Part shown: piece after piece, positions 39,462 to 49,865 of the stretch | Numbering within the stretch: position 1 is the stretch's first letter | How the letters are laid out: every line of letters begins with the position of its first letter | Source of the DNA: Bacillus sonorensis NBRC 101234 = KCTC 13918 | GTDB taxonomy: Bacteria > Bacillota > Bacilli > Bacillales > Bacillaceae | Length of the DNA stretch: 64,000 nucleotides | Direction: 5' to 3' | Assembly: GCF_001592005.1 (NCBI RefSeq) | Contig: NZ_BCVZ01000001.1 | Coordinates: forward strand, 186,001-250,000 | Translations under genes and position numbers: made by a program | Notes under the pieces: model-generated | Databases searched by the model: none | Told to the model about the DNA's origin: nothing | Seen by the model: only the letters and a program-made list of their open reading frames with translations

Positions 39462-40760
39462 CTATGTCAGTCCAAGCAATTCTTTGATTCTTTTTGCGTG
39501 CCGGCCGGCTGACAGCCCTTCGATGAGATCCAGCGGAAAATAAAGCTTATGGTCTGTCCTCCGCTTGCCGGAAATCGCATCCACAATATCAGACTGCCGC
39601 GACAGTTCCTTAATCTGACCGCCATGGGTCAGCAGTTGGATCGGCAGACGTTCCTCTTCCTCTCCAGGTCTGTAGAAATCATAAGGAAGGTCTGATGAAG
39701 AATCCACCACAAGATAGTAATCGGGATCAATGCCTGATTCTTTAAACAGCGAGGTCAGTTCAAAGTAAGTCGCCATTTCTTCATTCGGATTAAATTCGGC
39801 ATACTGGAACAGTCTGCGGTTAATGAAACGGCGGCATAAATCAGACAGAATCTCATCCTCTTCTTTTTCCCATGCTTGGAAATAATAAAGAATAATCGAT
39901 TCATCAAGACTTAAATAATCTTCCAATGTGACATTTCCTTCAAAAATGGAATAAAAGTGGACAGGGGCATGCGTAAAAATGTAGCCTTCCTGATGAAGCT
40001 GCTTTGCTCTATGAAGGATTTTCGTCAAAATCACTTCCGCGCTTCTTGTCACCGGATGGAAGTATACTTGCCAATACATTTGGTAGCGGCTCATGATATA
40101 GTCTTCGACAGCATGCATTCCGGTTTGCTTAATGACGATTTGGTCTTCGCGCGGACGCATGACGCGAAGAATCCGCTCCATGTCAAAATGCCCGTAGCTG
40201 ACGCCGGTATAATATGCGTCGCGCTGCAGATAGTCCATGCGGTCAGCGTCAATCTGGCTTGATATCAGGCTGACCACCTGTTTATTTTTATAGGTTTTTG
40301 CAATGACTTCAGCGACATCCTTCGCAAATGTCGGACTCACTTTTCCGAGCACCTTGTTAACCTCTGTATCGCCTAAAATAATCGCCCTTGTAAAATCTTC
40401 ATGATCGAGGCGGAATACTTTTTCAAATGAATGAGAAAACGGCCCGTGCCCCAAATCGTGCAAAAGCGCGGCGCACAGACAAAGGTCGCGTTCGCCGTCA
40501 TCCCATTCCTCCCTGCCTTTGAACACGTCGTCAACCATTCTCCTGACAATTTCGTAGACGCCGAGAGAATGATTAAAACGGCTGTGTTCGGCGCCGTGAA
40601 ATGTCAAATAGGTCGTCCCCAGCTGCTTGATTCTGCGCAGCCTTTGAAATTCGCGTGTTCCGATCAAATCCCAAATCAGCTTGTCCCGTACATGGACATA
40701 GCGGTGTACAGGGTCTTTAAATACCTTTTCTTCTGATAATTTTCCGTTTGGATACGCCAT
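39462..40760 (-). CDS. ywfO: HD-domain phosphohydrolase YwfO
   Basis: A 432-residue HD-superfamily protein, homologous to dGTPase-like/SAMHD1-type enzymes. Visible metal ligands are GAEHSRFNHSLGVYE and ALLHDLGHGPFSHSFE (H..HD), and a later aspartate in SSQIDADRMDYLQRDAYYTG. In B. subtilis it is reported to act on nucleotides. The start MAYPNGKLSEEKV at 40760 has AGAGGG upstream, and upstream residues in the same frame (to 40928) are not conserved. It is followed by ywgA. Confidence 0.9.
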   Translation of the reverse strand: MAYPNGKLSEEKVFKDPVHRYVHVRDKLIWDLIGTREFQRLRRIKQLGTTYLTFHGAEHSRFNHSLGVYEIVRRMVDDVFKGREEWDDGERDLCLCAALLHDLGHGPFSHSFEKVFRLDHEDFTRAIILGDTEVNKVLGKVSPTFAKDVAEVIAKTYKNKQVVSLISSQIDADRMDYLQRDAYYTGVSYGHFDMERILRVMRPREDQIVIKQTGMHAVEDYIMSRYQMYWQVYFHPVTRSAEVILTKILHRAKQLHQEGYIFTHAPVHFYSIFEGNVTLEDYLSLDESIILYYFQAWEKEEDEILSDLCRRFINRRLFQYAEFNPNEEMATYFELTSLFKESGIDPDYYLVVDSSSDLPYDFYRPGEEEERLPIQLLTHGGQIKELSRQSDIVDAISGKRRTDHKLYFPLDLIEGLSAGRHAKRIKELLGLT

Positions 40761-40966
40761 TTGTGTCCCTCTTTTTTTAAACGTGAGGCAAAATGTTTGC
40801 ATGCCAATCCGTTCTTTTTCATCAAAGTGTACTGCCGACAATAATGTTGCCCGATCGGCCCGTCCTCTTTTAGGTCTGTTTCTATTATATCGGGTCTGAT
40901 TTTTGAAAACATCCTTGAATTTATCCAAGAACTTGTTCCAATATGCAAGAAAAGCCGGAAAACAAG

Positions 40967-40998
40967 CAAAAACGCCTGACCCATCAGGGAGGCGGTTA
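40967..40998 (-). terminator. Terminator of the DUF1450 gene
   Basis: Stem AACCGCCT/AGGCGTT overlapping the stop codon, with T residues following on the reverse strand. Confidence 0.7.
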
Positions 40999-41220
40999 TT
41001 TTTTAACTTTCTTTTTCACTTTTTCGATCAGCTCGTCTTCAGTAGGAGCTGAGACAGGACGATTATTGACAAAAGCAAACGATTTTTTTCGTCCAGGACC
41101 GCAATAAGACTGGCAGCCGATTTCCACTTTCGCATCCGGATCGATTTCCTTCAGCCGGGGCAAAAGCGTCTTTAAATTTGTGGCCTGGCAATCGTCACAC
41201 ACTCGAAATTCATTAGCCAT
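40996..41220 (-). CDS. ywzC: Small DUF1450-type protein YwzC
   Basis: A 74-residue protein of the thioredoxin-like ferredoxin-fold kind: cysteines in CDDCQA and [13 protein letters not shown] suggest a redox or metal-binding site. No function is known to me. AAGGAAGCGTATG-type ribosome site precedes the ATG. It is on the minus strand between ywfO and rsfA; the order matches B. subtilis ywzC, although the symbol is from memory. Confidence 0.75.
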   Translation of the reverse strand: MANEFRVCDDCQATNLKTLLPRLKEIDPDAKVEIGCQSYCGPGRKKSFAFVNNRPVSAPTEDELIEKVKKKVKK

Positions 41221-41381
41221 TTCATACGCTTCCTTTCGTTTTGTTCATCTGTCTTTATGGAAGGCATTTCGTTTTGCCGAGCTGTAATAAAAATGACACC
41301 ATCCTTCATTCTACAAGGATTCTTTCATTCCTGCAAGGAGCGGCCGCTAAAAAAATCGCTTCCTATTCTTTTAGCAAACTT

Positions 41382-41410
41382 GTATAAATATTTCCAAATT
41401 GGACACTCTA
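41382..41410 (+). promoter_or_regulatory. Candidate SigF promoter of rsfA
   Basis: GTATA (41382-41386), 14 bases, GGACACTCTA (41401-41410) resembles the SigF pattern GYATA-N15-GGNNANAHTR with one clear mismatch. B. subtilis rsfA is a SigF-dependent forespore gene. Confidence 0.5.
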
Positions 41411-41442
41411 ATACCAATACTAATATTGGGAGTTGAGAAGTG

Positions 41443-42231
41443 ATGAAACAAAGACAAGACGCATGGTCTGAGGAAAATGATTTATTGCTTGCCGAAACCG
41501 TTCTGCGGCATGTCAGGGAAGGAAGCACACAGCTGAACGCCTTTGAGGAAGTCGGAGACAGATTGAACAGGACATCGGCCGCCTGCGGCTTTAGATGGAA
41601 CGCCGTCGTGCGGCATCAATATGAAAAAGCCTTGCAGCTGGCCAAAAAGCAGAGGAAACAGAGGATGCGGGCTCTTGGCAACGGCCAGCCTGCGAAAAAG
41701 CGGCTGCTGTACAAACCTCCTGTCGAAACGGATGCCATAAATGCTGCCGAAGAAGCCGTTCAGCCGAAAACGAAAGAGGCGGAAACAAGTCAAGAACAAG
41801 CCCCGATCTCAAGCGAAAATCTTCCTTATGTTGATGAAAGCTTTAAAGAAGAGTTAGCTAGTTTGTCGCATCTTTTATCGCCAAATCAGCCGAATGCCGG
41901 ACAGGCTGGAGCTGCCCCTTCAGCTTTGACGATGGATGATGTCATCCGCTTTTTGCAAAGCTATACTGGAAATCAGGAACAAACAGATGCTTTAAAAATG
42001 GAAAACGACCGCTTAAAGCGGGAAAATGAAGAACTCACGAAAAAGGTTGACAAGCTTGAAGCGGAAGTCAAGAAGCTTGAAAAGGATCAATCGACCATTC
42101 AGGAAGACTACGAAACGCTTGTAAAAATCATGAACCGTGCAAGAAAACTAGTTTTATTTGAGGATGATGAACACGCTGCTCCAGCTTTTAAAATGGACCG
42201 AAATGGAAATTTAGAAAAAATGGCCGAATAG
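41443..42231 (+). CDS. rsfA: Forespore-specific regulator RsfA
   Basis: Transcription regulator of the forespore that adjusts expression of SigF-dependent genes. The N-terminus is a Myb/SANT-like DNA-binding domain ([21 protein letters not shown], with [17 protein letters not shown]) with the typical spaced tryptophans. A proline- and glutamate-rich linker leads to a C-terminal coiled coil ([20 protein letters not shown]). The frame also starts at GTG 41440; I list ATG 41443. A terminator follows. Confidence 0.9.
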   Translation: MKQRQDAWSEENDLLLAETVLRHVREGSTQLNAFEEVGDRLNRTSAACGFRWNAVVRHQYEKALQLAKKQRKQRMRALGNGQPAKKRLLYKPPVETDAINAAEEAVQPKTKEAETSQEQAPISSENLPYVDESFKEELASLSHLLSPNQPNAGQAGAAPSALTMDDVIRFLQSYTGNQEQTDALKMENDRLKRENEELTKKVDKLEAEVKKLEKDQSTIQEDYETLVKIMNRARKLVLFEDDEHAAPAFKMDRNGNLEKMAE

Positions 42232-42238
42232 CTTCTCT

Positions 42239-42266
42239 CCCCCTTTTTTTAGAAGGGGGATTTTTC
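42239..42266 (+). terminator. Terminator downstream of rsfA
   Basis: Stem CCCCCTT/AAGGGGG with loop TTTTTAG and a T-run (ATTTTTC). Confidence 0.82.
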
Positions 42267-42339
42267 TCCAATCCCTTGATTTTATGTGCCAAGAATTTCA
42301 TAATAAATCGTAGACACGAACAAGGGCGGGGATTTTCTG

Positions 42340-42669
42340 ATGAAATTTGTTTTGTATATTGTCCAGTTCGGTACCGCTGCCATTCTGTTTTTATTTTCTG
42401 CGCTGGCCAGCTGGTATCAGGGAAGCGGGCTTTTAAACGATCCATGGGAATGGAAGTATTCAGCCAAATTCACAACACTGCTCTATGGAGCTGATTCGAT
42501 CAAGGACGCGGGAGATATATCACAGCTTGATTTTTTCGTTTATGCGGCTAAACATACGCCGACAACCGTCGTTTTAATGGCCGGCAGCTTCATCTACATC
42601 ATTGGCCTTGCATGCTGGCTGCTTTTCAAATACGGAAAACGCCGAAAAAAAGATGTTCGCACAGCTTAA
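42340..42669 (+). CDS. Small membrane protein, DUF4306/YjdJ-like
   Basis: A 109-residue protein with an N-terminal membrane helix (KFVLYIVQFGTAAILFLFSALAS), a middle extracellular part (WYQGSGLLNDPWEWKYSAKFTTL), and a second helix (TVVLMAGSFIYIIGLACWLLF) before a basic tail (KYGKRRKKD). The WYQGS and DxWEWK residues recall the DUF4306 family (B. subtilis YjdJ). Function is unknown. GGCGGGG precedes the ATG. Confidence 0.7.
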   Translation: MKFVLYIVQFGTAAILFLFSALASWYQGSGLLNDPWEWKYSAKFTTLLYGADSIKDAGDISQLDFFVYAAKHTPTTVVLMAGSFIYIIGLACWLLFKYGKRRKKDVRTA

Positions 42670-42699
42670 AAACGCCCCGGTATCCACCGGAGCGTTTTT
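42668..42699. terminator. Bidirectional terminator between the DUF4306 gene and lipL
   Basis: Stem AAAAACGC(C)CCGGT with ACCGGAGCGTTTTT (42668-42681 with 42686-42699) and A/T flanks. Confidence 0.85.
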
Positions 42700-42706
42700 G
42701 TTTTTC

Positions 42707-43552
42707 CTATCCAAATACCTTTTCATTCCGTTCGACCATGCGCACAAGATTTTTTTCATACTCGGCTTCTTCTTCGCCTGACAGCGGCGCCTGAAAGATG
42801 TCTCCACTGAGATCCTTTAGCTCCGTTAAAAGAGCGAGCATCAGCTCCTGGACAGAGATCTCCTTCTTGAGAAGCTCTGTGAGGGAGGCCATCGTTTCCG
42901 GGCGTATATCGGGGTAAGCGGCTTTCGTTTTGCCCCGTTCGTCTTTTAAAGCGATATCGTAAAACCGTCTGATGAGCTCCGCCCGCTCGCTTCCGCTTTG
43001 ATCAGCGCATAAGTAAATCTGGACAGCCACCCCGCCTCTTAAGCGCCTTTGTGAGATCCCGGCGAATTTCTTTCCGTCAATGCTTAAATCATAGCTTCCC
43101 GGGCAATACGACCCTTCGATTTCATACGCCTCAACCTCTGCATTGTAAGGCGCAAGCATCCTTTTAATCAGCTCAAACATCGCCTCATAGCCGCGGTCAA
43201 TGTCAATGCCGTTTTTCTTGTCCTGAAAAATAAGCGATACGTTTAACACTCCGCTGTCCAACACAACCGCAAGTCCGCCTGAGTTGCGGACGATGACCTT
43301 GTAGCCCGCTTCCTCAAGAAACGCAATGCCATCTTTTAAATATGGAAGCCTCGTATCCTGAATCCCGAGGACGATCGTGTCGTGGTGGACCCAGGAGCGG
43401 GCGGTCGCCGGGGACAGTCCCTTTCCGACCGACGCGCACAGTGTGTCATCGATCGCGAATGATTGTTTTGCGTCAAAATATGGGCCGAGACTGGATTGAT
43501 CGATGATTCTCCATTTCGGCTGGATCAGTAAGTCAATGAATTGCTTGTCCAT
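42707..43552 (-). CDS. lipL: Octanoyl-[GcvH]:protein N-octanoyltransferase LipL
   Basis: Amidotransferase that moves the octanoyl group from GcvH to the E2 subunits of 2-oxoacid dehydrogenases in Bacillus lipoic acid synthesis. The 281-residue protein is of the LplA/LipB family without a lipoate-adenylation domain. The acyl-accepting cysteine is C150 in [12 protein letters not shown], identical in number to the known B. subtilis enzyme. Other conserved motifs are [14 protein letters not shown] and [16 protein letters not shown]. subtilis LipL (YwfL) is followed by cysL and pta; here the catabolic cluster separates them. Confidence 0.93.
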   Translation of the reverse strand: MDKQFIDLLIQPKWRIIDQSSLGPYFDAKQSFAIDDTLCASVGKGLSPATARSWVHHDTIVLGIQDTRLPYLKDGIAFLEEAGYKVIVRNSGGLAVVLDSGVLNVSLIFQDKKNGIDIDRGYEAMFELIKRMLAPYNAEVEAYEIEGSYCPGSYDLSIDGKKFAGISQRRLRGGVAVQIYLCADQSGSERAELIRRFYDIALKDERGKTKAAYPDIRPETMASLTELLKKEISVQELMLALLTELKDLSGDIFQAPLSGEEEAEYEKNLVRMVERNEKVFG

Positions 43553-43666
43553 TTATGATGTAAACCCTTTCGTTATGCATTTGCGCTACCATTCATTATA
43601 CCATTTGCGGGAAAGGGGATGTACTCATTCAGGCAGGAATTTATAAACCATTGGAAACATGACCAT

Positions 43667-44893
<1,227 letters not shown>

Positions 44894-44899
44894 TCATTT

Positions 44900-46264
44900 T
44901 TATTTTGCTTGTAATTTGATTCCGCCGCTTTTTGGCTTTGACATCAAATCAAAGCTTGCGTGATTTTCCTGAATCAGCATGATGCCGAGCGCCCCGATCA
45001 GGCTTGGAATCGCAAATGTCATAAATGCCCGCGCCGGATCAATGCCTGTCGAAAGAATAAACGCAAACAGAGAAGGCGCAATAATCGCTCCGATTCTCCC
45101 GATTCCCAATGCCCAGCCGATTCCGGTTGCCCTGATTTCTTTCGGATAATATTCCGAAATATAAGGGTTCGCAATGTTTTGCGTCCCTACTGTACATGCT
45201 CCGCCCAAACCGATCAGCAAGTACAGCAGCGCATGATGCGTCGTAAAGCCAAAGGCTGCAAAACAGCAGGCGCCGAGCAGATACATGCCGGCAAGCACTT
45301 TTTTGTGTCCGGCCTTATCCGCCAAATAGCCGCCGATTAAAGCCCCTGCCGCTTGTCCGAGACACAGGACGAGATTGAAAGACAGACTTGACGAAAGACC
45401 GTACCCTGACTCCTGCATCATTTTCGGAAGCCATGTGTTCAGTCCGTAGACCATCAGCAGGCAGCTGAACACGGAGAGCCAGAAGGCGAATGTGCTTGGA
45501 GCGCGCTTTTGTTTAAACAGTTTTTTGACAGGAAACCCTTTTGTTGTCTCTTTCATGCTGAAAAATTGATAATCATCGCTTTCGCTGTATCGGCCATGAG
45601 GATGTACGCTGTTAAGAATCTTCGCCAATTTCTTCGTTTGTTTTTGCAAAATATAAAACGAAAGAGATTCGGGAAACTGCCTGAAAAAGAAAGGCAGCGC
45701 AAGCAGCGGAATCACGCCAAGCAGATACAGCACTCTCCAGCTTGTGCCCGGCACGACAAAGATGCCGACAAGGGATGCCAAAACCCCGCCTACGGAATAG
45801 CCGCAATACATGGCGGCGACGATGACCGCCCTGTTTTTTTTCGGAGAATACTCGGTCATCAGGGAAATAGCGTTCGGCATCAGACCGCCCATCCCGAGAG
45901 CCGCGATAAAGCGCATGATCGTAAACAGCAGCGGAGAATCGATCAATCCGGACGCCGCTGTAAACAGACTGAACAGAAAGATGCAGAGACCGAGCACCTT
46001 TTTGCGGCCGAATTTGTCGGCGATCGGTGAAAAAAGCAGTGCGCCAAGCATCATGCCGACCAATGTATAGCTTCCGATCGCCCCGGCCTGGATGGCCGTC
46101 AGACTCCATTCCTCCATCAGCCACGGCAGGCTGACACCGTACATCGCAATATCATACCCATCAAAGGCGATGGCGAAAAAACACCAGAGAAAAACGGTCA
46201 GATGCACTTTGTTAAATTTGCTGGCCGCCATGACCTCTCCGGGGTGAACCGTGCGATTTCTCAT
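44900..46264 (-). CDS. MFS aromatic-acid:H+ symporter
   Basis: A 454-residue twelve-helix major facilitator of the aromatic acid:H+ symporter family (PcaK/BenK/MhpT type). The aspartate-containing motif DGYDIAMYGVSLPWL in the first helix, the cytoplasmic loop ADKFGRKKVLG between helices 2 and 3, and its repeat ADKAGHKKVLAG in the second half are typical. It likely imports 4-hydroxybenzoate or a related acid. It lies between pobA and the dioxygenase gene, 28 bases from the former, in one operon. Confidence 0.9.
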   Translation of the reverse strand: MRNRTVHPGEVMAASKFNKVHLTVFLWCFFAIAFDGYDIAMYGVSLPWLMEEWSLTAIQAGAIGSYTLVGMMLGALLFSPIADKFGRKKVLGLCIFLFSLFTAASGLIDSPLLFTIMRFIAALGMGGLMPNAISLMTEYSPKKNRAVIVAAMYCGYSVGGVLASLVGIFVVPGTSWRVLYLLGVIPLLALPFFFRQFPESLSFYILQKQTKKLAKILNSVHPHGRYSESDDYQFFSMKETTKGFPVKKLFKQKRAPSTFAFWLSVFSCLLMVYGLNTWLPKMMQESGYGLSSSLSFNLVLCLGQAAGALIGGYLADKAGHKKVLAGMYLLGACCFAAFGFTTHHALLYLLIGLGGACTVGTQNIANPYISEYYPKEIRATGIGWALGIGRIGAIIAPSLFAFILSTGIDPARAFMTFAIPSLIGALGIMLIQENHASFDLMSKPKSGGIKLQAK

Positions 46265-46297
46265 TTTTCCTCCACCTCGACATCATGATATGAACGC

Positions 46298-47149
46298 TCA
46301 GAGCTCAACGCCTTGTGTCACGGACCGGCCGGAACCCGCAGCGGCACCCATAGGTTCAAACGCCATGACGACATTGGAGCTGCCTGATGATTGGCCATAT
46401 CCGTAAAACGTGCTTTTACAGCCATCTTCAAGCACGCCCAGCAGCATGGCAATATGACGGCCGCCTGCTTCGAGTCCGGCGTTTTTCGCATATTGAGGCA
46501 GCATAAGCTTTGCTGACAACAGGTCATTGTCCGTTAAAAACGTTAAAAATTGCGAATCAAGAGCCTGTTCCGCCAAAGTCGGCATGCATTCAGGCCCCCG
46601 CACCAAGTGGTGGCTGAGGGCGCCGCTGCTGATAAATACGGTTTTCTTTCCGCTTTCTTTCAATACGCTGCCGGCAATCTGCCCCCAGCGATACGTCTCT
46701 TCCAAATTCGCGGCCAGTGTCACCGATAAATCAATGACAGGGATATCCCCTTTCGGAACGAGATAGCGAAGCGGGACAACCGTTCCGTAATCCCAGCAAT
46801 AAGCCGGATCATCGACAGGAATGACGGAAAGCCCGGATTTGACGCCGGCTTCTGCGAGCTCTGCCGCGAGTTCGGAATCTCCGGGATAGGAATAAGGGAC
46901 ATCAGAAATCAGGTTCGGGCATTCCAGTGCTGTTAAAACCCCTTTATGCTCGGGTGTTGCATCAACCAGATGGTCAAAACTCGATGTCCAGTGGCATGAG
47001 ATCAGGACAACCGCATCAGGCTGGATTCTGTCAATGATCCCTGAAAGCCGCTTCATCCCTTTGACAAGCTCTTTTTGAAAATCAGGCGTTTTTTCTTCAA
47101 AACACATCCGCGGTGTGTGCGGAACAAGCGCCGCCATTTCGATCGACAT
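46298..47149 (-). CDS. LigB-type extradiol dioxygenase, probable protocatechuate 2,3-dioxygenase
   Basis: Non-haem iron dioxygenase of the class III extradiol family. The 283-residue protein has the N-terminal ligand histidine in ALVPHTPRM, the second in LISCHWTSS, and SGALSHHLVRGP toward the C-terminal end. Homologues include 3,4-dihydroxyphenylacetate 2,3-dioxygenases and the protocatechuate 2,3-dioxygenase PraA of Paenibacillus. The neighbouring hydroxylase, which makes protocatechuate, and the decarboxylases favour the PraA role; homoprotocatechuate cleavage is the alternative. The ATG at 47149 has GGGAGGAATC upstream. Confidence 0.8.
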   Translation of the reverse strand: MSIEMAALVPHTPRMCFEEKTPDFQKELVKGMKRLSGIIDRIQPDAVVLISCHWTSSFDHLVDATPEHKGVLTALECPNLISDVPYSYPGDSELAAELAEAGVKSGLSVIPVDDPAYCWDYGTVVPLRYLVPKGDIPVIDLSVTLAANLEETYRWGQIAGSVLKESGKKTVFISSGALSHHLVRGPECMPTLAEQALDSQFLTFLTDNDLLSAKLMLPQYAKNAGLEAGGRHIAMLLGVLEDGCKSTFYGYGQSSGSSNVVMAFEPMGAAAGSGRSVTQGVEL

Positions 47150-47172
47150 GTTGATTCCTCCCATAACCCTTT

Positions 47173-47364
47173 TTACGGTTTTGCTTTTGATGCCGGCGTT
47201 CCGCCTATCCCCCAGTGGGTTTTCGGGATCTCTGTGACGAGAACGCGAACATTTTCCTTCGGGGCATCCAAGGTGGCGCTTACCGTATCTGTCACGTTTT
47301 GAATGACTTCCTCCACCTTTTCCGCCGGCCTGCCTTCTAATAGTTGAATGTGAACGATCGGCAA
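47173..47364 (-). CDS. 4-oxalocrotonate tautomerase
   Basis: Interconverts the enol and keto forms of 2-hydroxymuconate. The mature protein starts at the catalytic Pro1 (PIVHIQLLEGR) with Arg11 and Arg39, and Trp50 in place of the usual Phe50 or Tyr. The gene starts with TTG at 47364, placing Met directly before Pro1, and GGAGGAG lies 6 bases upstream; longer frames from 47409 are not plausible. It overlaps nothing and sits 13 bases after the decarboxylase stop. Confidence 0.88.
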   Translation of the reverse strand: MPIVHIQLLEGRPAEKVEEVIQNVTDTVSATLDAPKENVRVLVTEIPKTHWGIGGTPASKAKP

Positions 47365-47377
47365 AATATCTCCTCCA

Positions 47378-48163
47378 TTATGAACAGACTGTAAAAGATG
47401 CGTCTCCAATCCCTTCCACCTGCGCTGAAACGCTGTCTCCGGCTGTCAGCATGACAGCTCCCGTTACACCGCCGGTCAAAATGACGCTGCCCGCCTTCAG
47501 CTTTTGCTTTTTCCTGGCAAGCATGTTGGCGAGCATGGCTGCCGAATTGGCGGGATGGCCCACAACCGCCGCGCCTGTCCCCTGTTCTCTGATTTCGCCG
47601 TTAATCGCTAAAGAAACCGTGACTGCATCAAGTTGGAGATGCTCCGGCTTTTTGACCTTTTCACCGAACACGACTCTTGAAGACGAAGCATTGTCGGCGA
47701 TAACGTCAGGAAGTGTGAAAGAAAAATTTTCGTAGCGGCTGTCGATCACTTCAAGCACCGGAATCAAATATTCGGTCACCGCCAAAACCTGCTCACCGGT
47801 GACGCCCGGACCCTCAATGTCCTCTCCAAGCACAAAGGCGATCTCCGCTTCGACTTTCGGGTGAATCAGCTGATGGATATTAATTTTTCCGCCGTCCGGT
47901 ACGATCATGTCCTTAAAGATATATCCGTATATGGGTTCTTCAACATTCATTTGCTGCATTTTCGCCCGGCTTGTCAGCCCCATTTTCGGTCCGATGATTC
48001 CATTGCCCCGCTTTAATTTCAGCTTCACCAGCTCTTCTTGAATCTTATAGGCGTCCTCGACCGTCAGTTCAGGATAATCCCTTGTAATTCTGACGATCTC
48101 CCGCTTTTCCGCCTCCGCCATGTATAATATCCGGGCCGTTTCTTTTAATGCTGCGGCATTCAT
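47378..48163 (-). CDS. 4-oxalocrotonate decarboxylase
   Basis: Mg-dependent decarboxylase that turns 2-oxohex-3-enedioate into 2-hydroxypenta-2,4-dienoate. The 261-residue protein aligns with XylI/DmpH over its length: MGLTSRAKMQQMNVEEPIYG, LIHPKVEAEIAF (metal ligand Glu), EVIDSRYENFSF, VIADNASSSR and GAAVVGHPANSAAMLANML. The related hydratase (PraE/DmpE) is a separate gene in known pathways and is not present here. It lies between the dehydrogenase gene and the tautomerase gene. Confidence 0.88.
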   Translation of the reverse strand: MNAAALKETARILYMAEAEKREIVRITRDYPELTVEDAYKIQEELVKLKLKRGNGIIGPKMGLTSRAKMQQMNVEEPIYGYIFKDMIVPDGGKINIHQLIHPKVEAEIAFVLGEDIEGPGVTGEQVLAVTEYLIPVLEVIDSRYENFSFTLPDVIADNASSSRVVFGEKVKKPEHLQLDAVTVSLAINGEIREQGTGAAVVGHPANSAAMLANMLARKKQKLKAGSVILTGGVTGAVMLTAGDSVSAQVEGIGDASFTVCS

Positions 48164-48179
48164 TCACGTTTTCCTCCTT

Positions 48180-49655
48180 TTACAGCTTGATGCAGATATT
48201 CGATAATTCACTGAAAAACTCGAGGCTGTGAATTCCTCCTTCACGACCAAGTCCGCTTTGTTTCATGCCTCCGAACGGTGTCCGCAGATCCCTGAGAAAC
48301 CAGGTATTGACCCAGACCATACCGGCTTCGATTTGTCCGGCGACCCGGTGTGCGCGGCGGAGGTCGTTCGTCCAAACAGTTGCGCTCAAACCGTAATGGG
48401 TATCATTCGCCTGTGCGATGACTTCTTCTTCATCATCGAACGGAATCACCGTCACTACGGGACCGAAGATCTCTTCTTTCACAACCCTGGAGCTCCGGGA
48501 AATCCCCGTAATGATCGTCGGTTCAAGAAAACAGCCGCTTTCCCGTCCTTCCGGGCGCCTTCCGCCGGTTACAATTTCGCCGCCTTCTTCCTTTGCAAGC
48601 GCTATGTAATTCACCACCCGTTCGGTATGTTCGGCTGAAATCAAGGCCCCGATATTCGTATTCGGATCAAAAGGATCTCCGACCTGAAGCTCCTTTGTTT
48701 TCTCGACGAAAGTAGCCAAAAATTCATCATACGCTTCCCGTTCGACATAAATGCGCGAACCGCTCATACATACTTCCCCTTGATTGACAAAGCTCGATTT
48801 CAATGTGGTTTGAACGGCTTCATCCATGTCGGCATCAGCAAAAATGATGTTTGGGTTTTTTCCGCCCAATTCAAAAGAGAGCTTCTTTAACGTTTTAGAA
48901 GCGGCTTCCATAATGATTTTTCCGGTCGTCGTTTCACCGGTAAAGGAAATCGCATCGACATCGGGATGTTCGGAAAGCGCCGCACCGGCTGAATCCGGAC
49001 CGAAGCCGTGCACAATATTGACGACACCGTCAGGCAAGCCCGCATCATGGCAGATTTCCCCCAAAAGCGTGGCTGTCATCGGCGTCAGCTCGGCCGGCTT
49101 GATGACAGCGGTGTTTCCCGCCGCCAGGCAAGGAGCTAATTTCCATGTCAGCAACAATAGCGGCAAGTTCCACGGATTGATTAAGCCGACAACGCCAACC
49201 GGGCGGCGGATCGCATAATTGATGGCGGCTTCATCTGTTTGATAGGCCTCCGTTCCGACTCCTCTCATAAAATCTGCAAAAAAATGAAAGTTAAATGCAG
49301 CACGCGGAATGTCCAATGTGCTTGATAATGAGAGCGGTTTTCCCGTATCCAATGTTTCAAGCTTCGCCAATTCATCTTTGCGCTCTAAAATAATGTCGCC
49401 GATTTTTCTGATGATTCGAATCCTCTCATCGCTTGTCATGCTTTTCCAGCGTCCATGTAACGCACGCCTTGCCGCGGCGACAGCCAGATCAACCTCTTTT
49501 TTCCCCCCCTCACAAACCTTTCCAATGACTTCCTGGGTGGCCGGGTTGATATTGTCGAATGTTTTGCCGTTTTCCGACGAAAAATATCTGCCGTTAATAT
49601 AGTGCCGACAGTCAAACGGCTTGACGAAATGCGCAGGTGGGGTTTGAACATTCAT
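48180..49655 (-). CDS. 2-hydroxymuconate semialdehyde dehydrogenase
   Basis: NAD-dependent aldehyde dehydrogenase; in this context it should oxidise 2-hydroxymuconate-6-semialdehyde to 2-hydroxymuconate. The 491-residue protein has PWNLPLLLLTWKLAPCLAAGN, the catalytic glutamate in SFELGGKNPNI, the catalytic cysteine in NQGEVCMSGSR and the C-terminal EEIFGPVVTVIPF. The ATG at 49655 is the only in-frame start after an upstream stop, although AAGGAGG is 13 bases away. It is the first gene of the operon and faces the divergent IclR gene. Confidence 0.85.
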   Translation of the reverse strand: MNVQTPPAHFVKPFDCRHYINGRYFSSENGKTFDNINPATQEVIGKVCEGGKKEVDLAVAAARRALHGRWKSMTSDERIRIIRKIGDIILERKDELAKLETLDTGKPLSLSSTLDIPRAAFNFHFFADFMRGVGTEAYQTDEAAINYAIRRPVGVVGLINPWNLPLLLLTWKLAPCLAAGNTAVIKPAELTPMTATLLGEICHDAGLPDGVVNIVHGFGPDSAGAALSEHPDVDAISFTGETTTGKIIMEAASKTLKKLSFELGGKNPNIIFADADMDEAVQTTLKSSFVNQGEVCMSGSRIYVEREAYDEFLATFVEKTKELQVGDPFDPNTNIGALISAEHTERVVNYIALAKEEGGEIVTGGRRPEGRESGCFLEPTIITGISRSSRVVKEEIFGPVVTVIPFDDEEEVIAQANDTHYGLSATVWTNDLRRAHRVAGQIEAGMVWVNTWFLRDLRTPFGGMKQSGLGREGGIHSLEFFSELSNICIKL

Positions 49656-49727
49656 ATGAAATCAACATCCTCCTTTTTCTAATCCTTTCCATAACGGTAA
49701 ATGATTTTCACTCTCTAGAAAACAGCA

Positions 49728-49748
49728 TTGTTCCTCTATACGGAACAA
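49728..49748. promoter_or_regulatory. Candidate IclR operator in the divergent promoter region
   Basis: TTGTTCC (49728-49734), 7 bases, GGAACAA (49742-49748): a perfect 7-base dyad midway between the dehydrogenase and regulator genes. IclR-family proteins commonly bind such short palindromes in divergent spacers. An extended -10 TGTTATATT (49813-49821) faces the regulator gene. Confidence 0.6.
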
Positions 49749-49865
49749 ACGGAATGTTTTTTCGGAAAATTTGATATTTTTTGTTTTTTTATTTCATTTA
49801 CTTTTCTGCCCATGTTATATTATGGAATAAAAGGTAACAAAACCAAAGAAAAGAGTGAGGAAACA

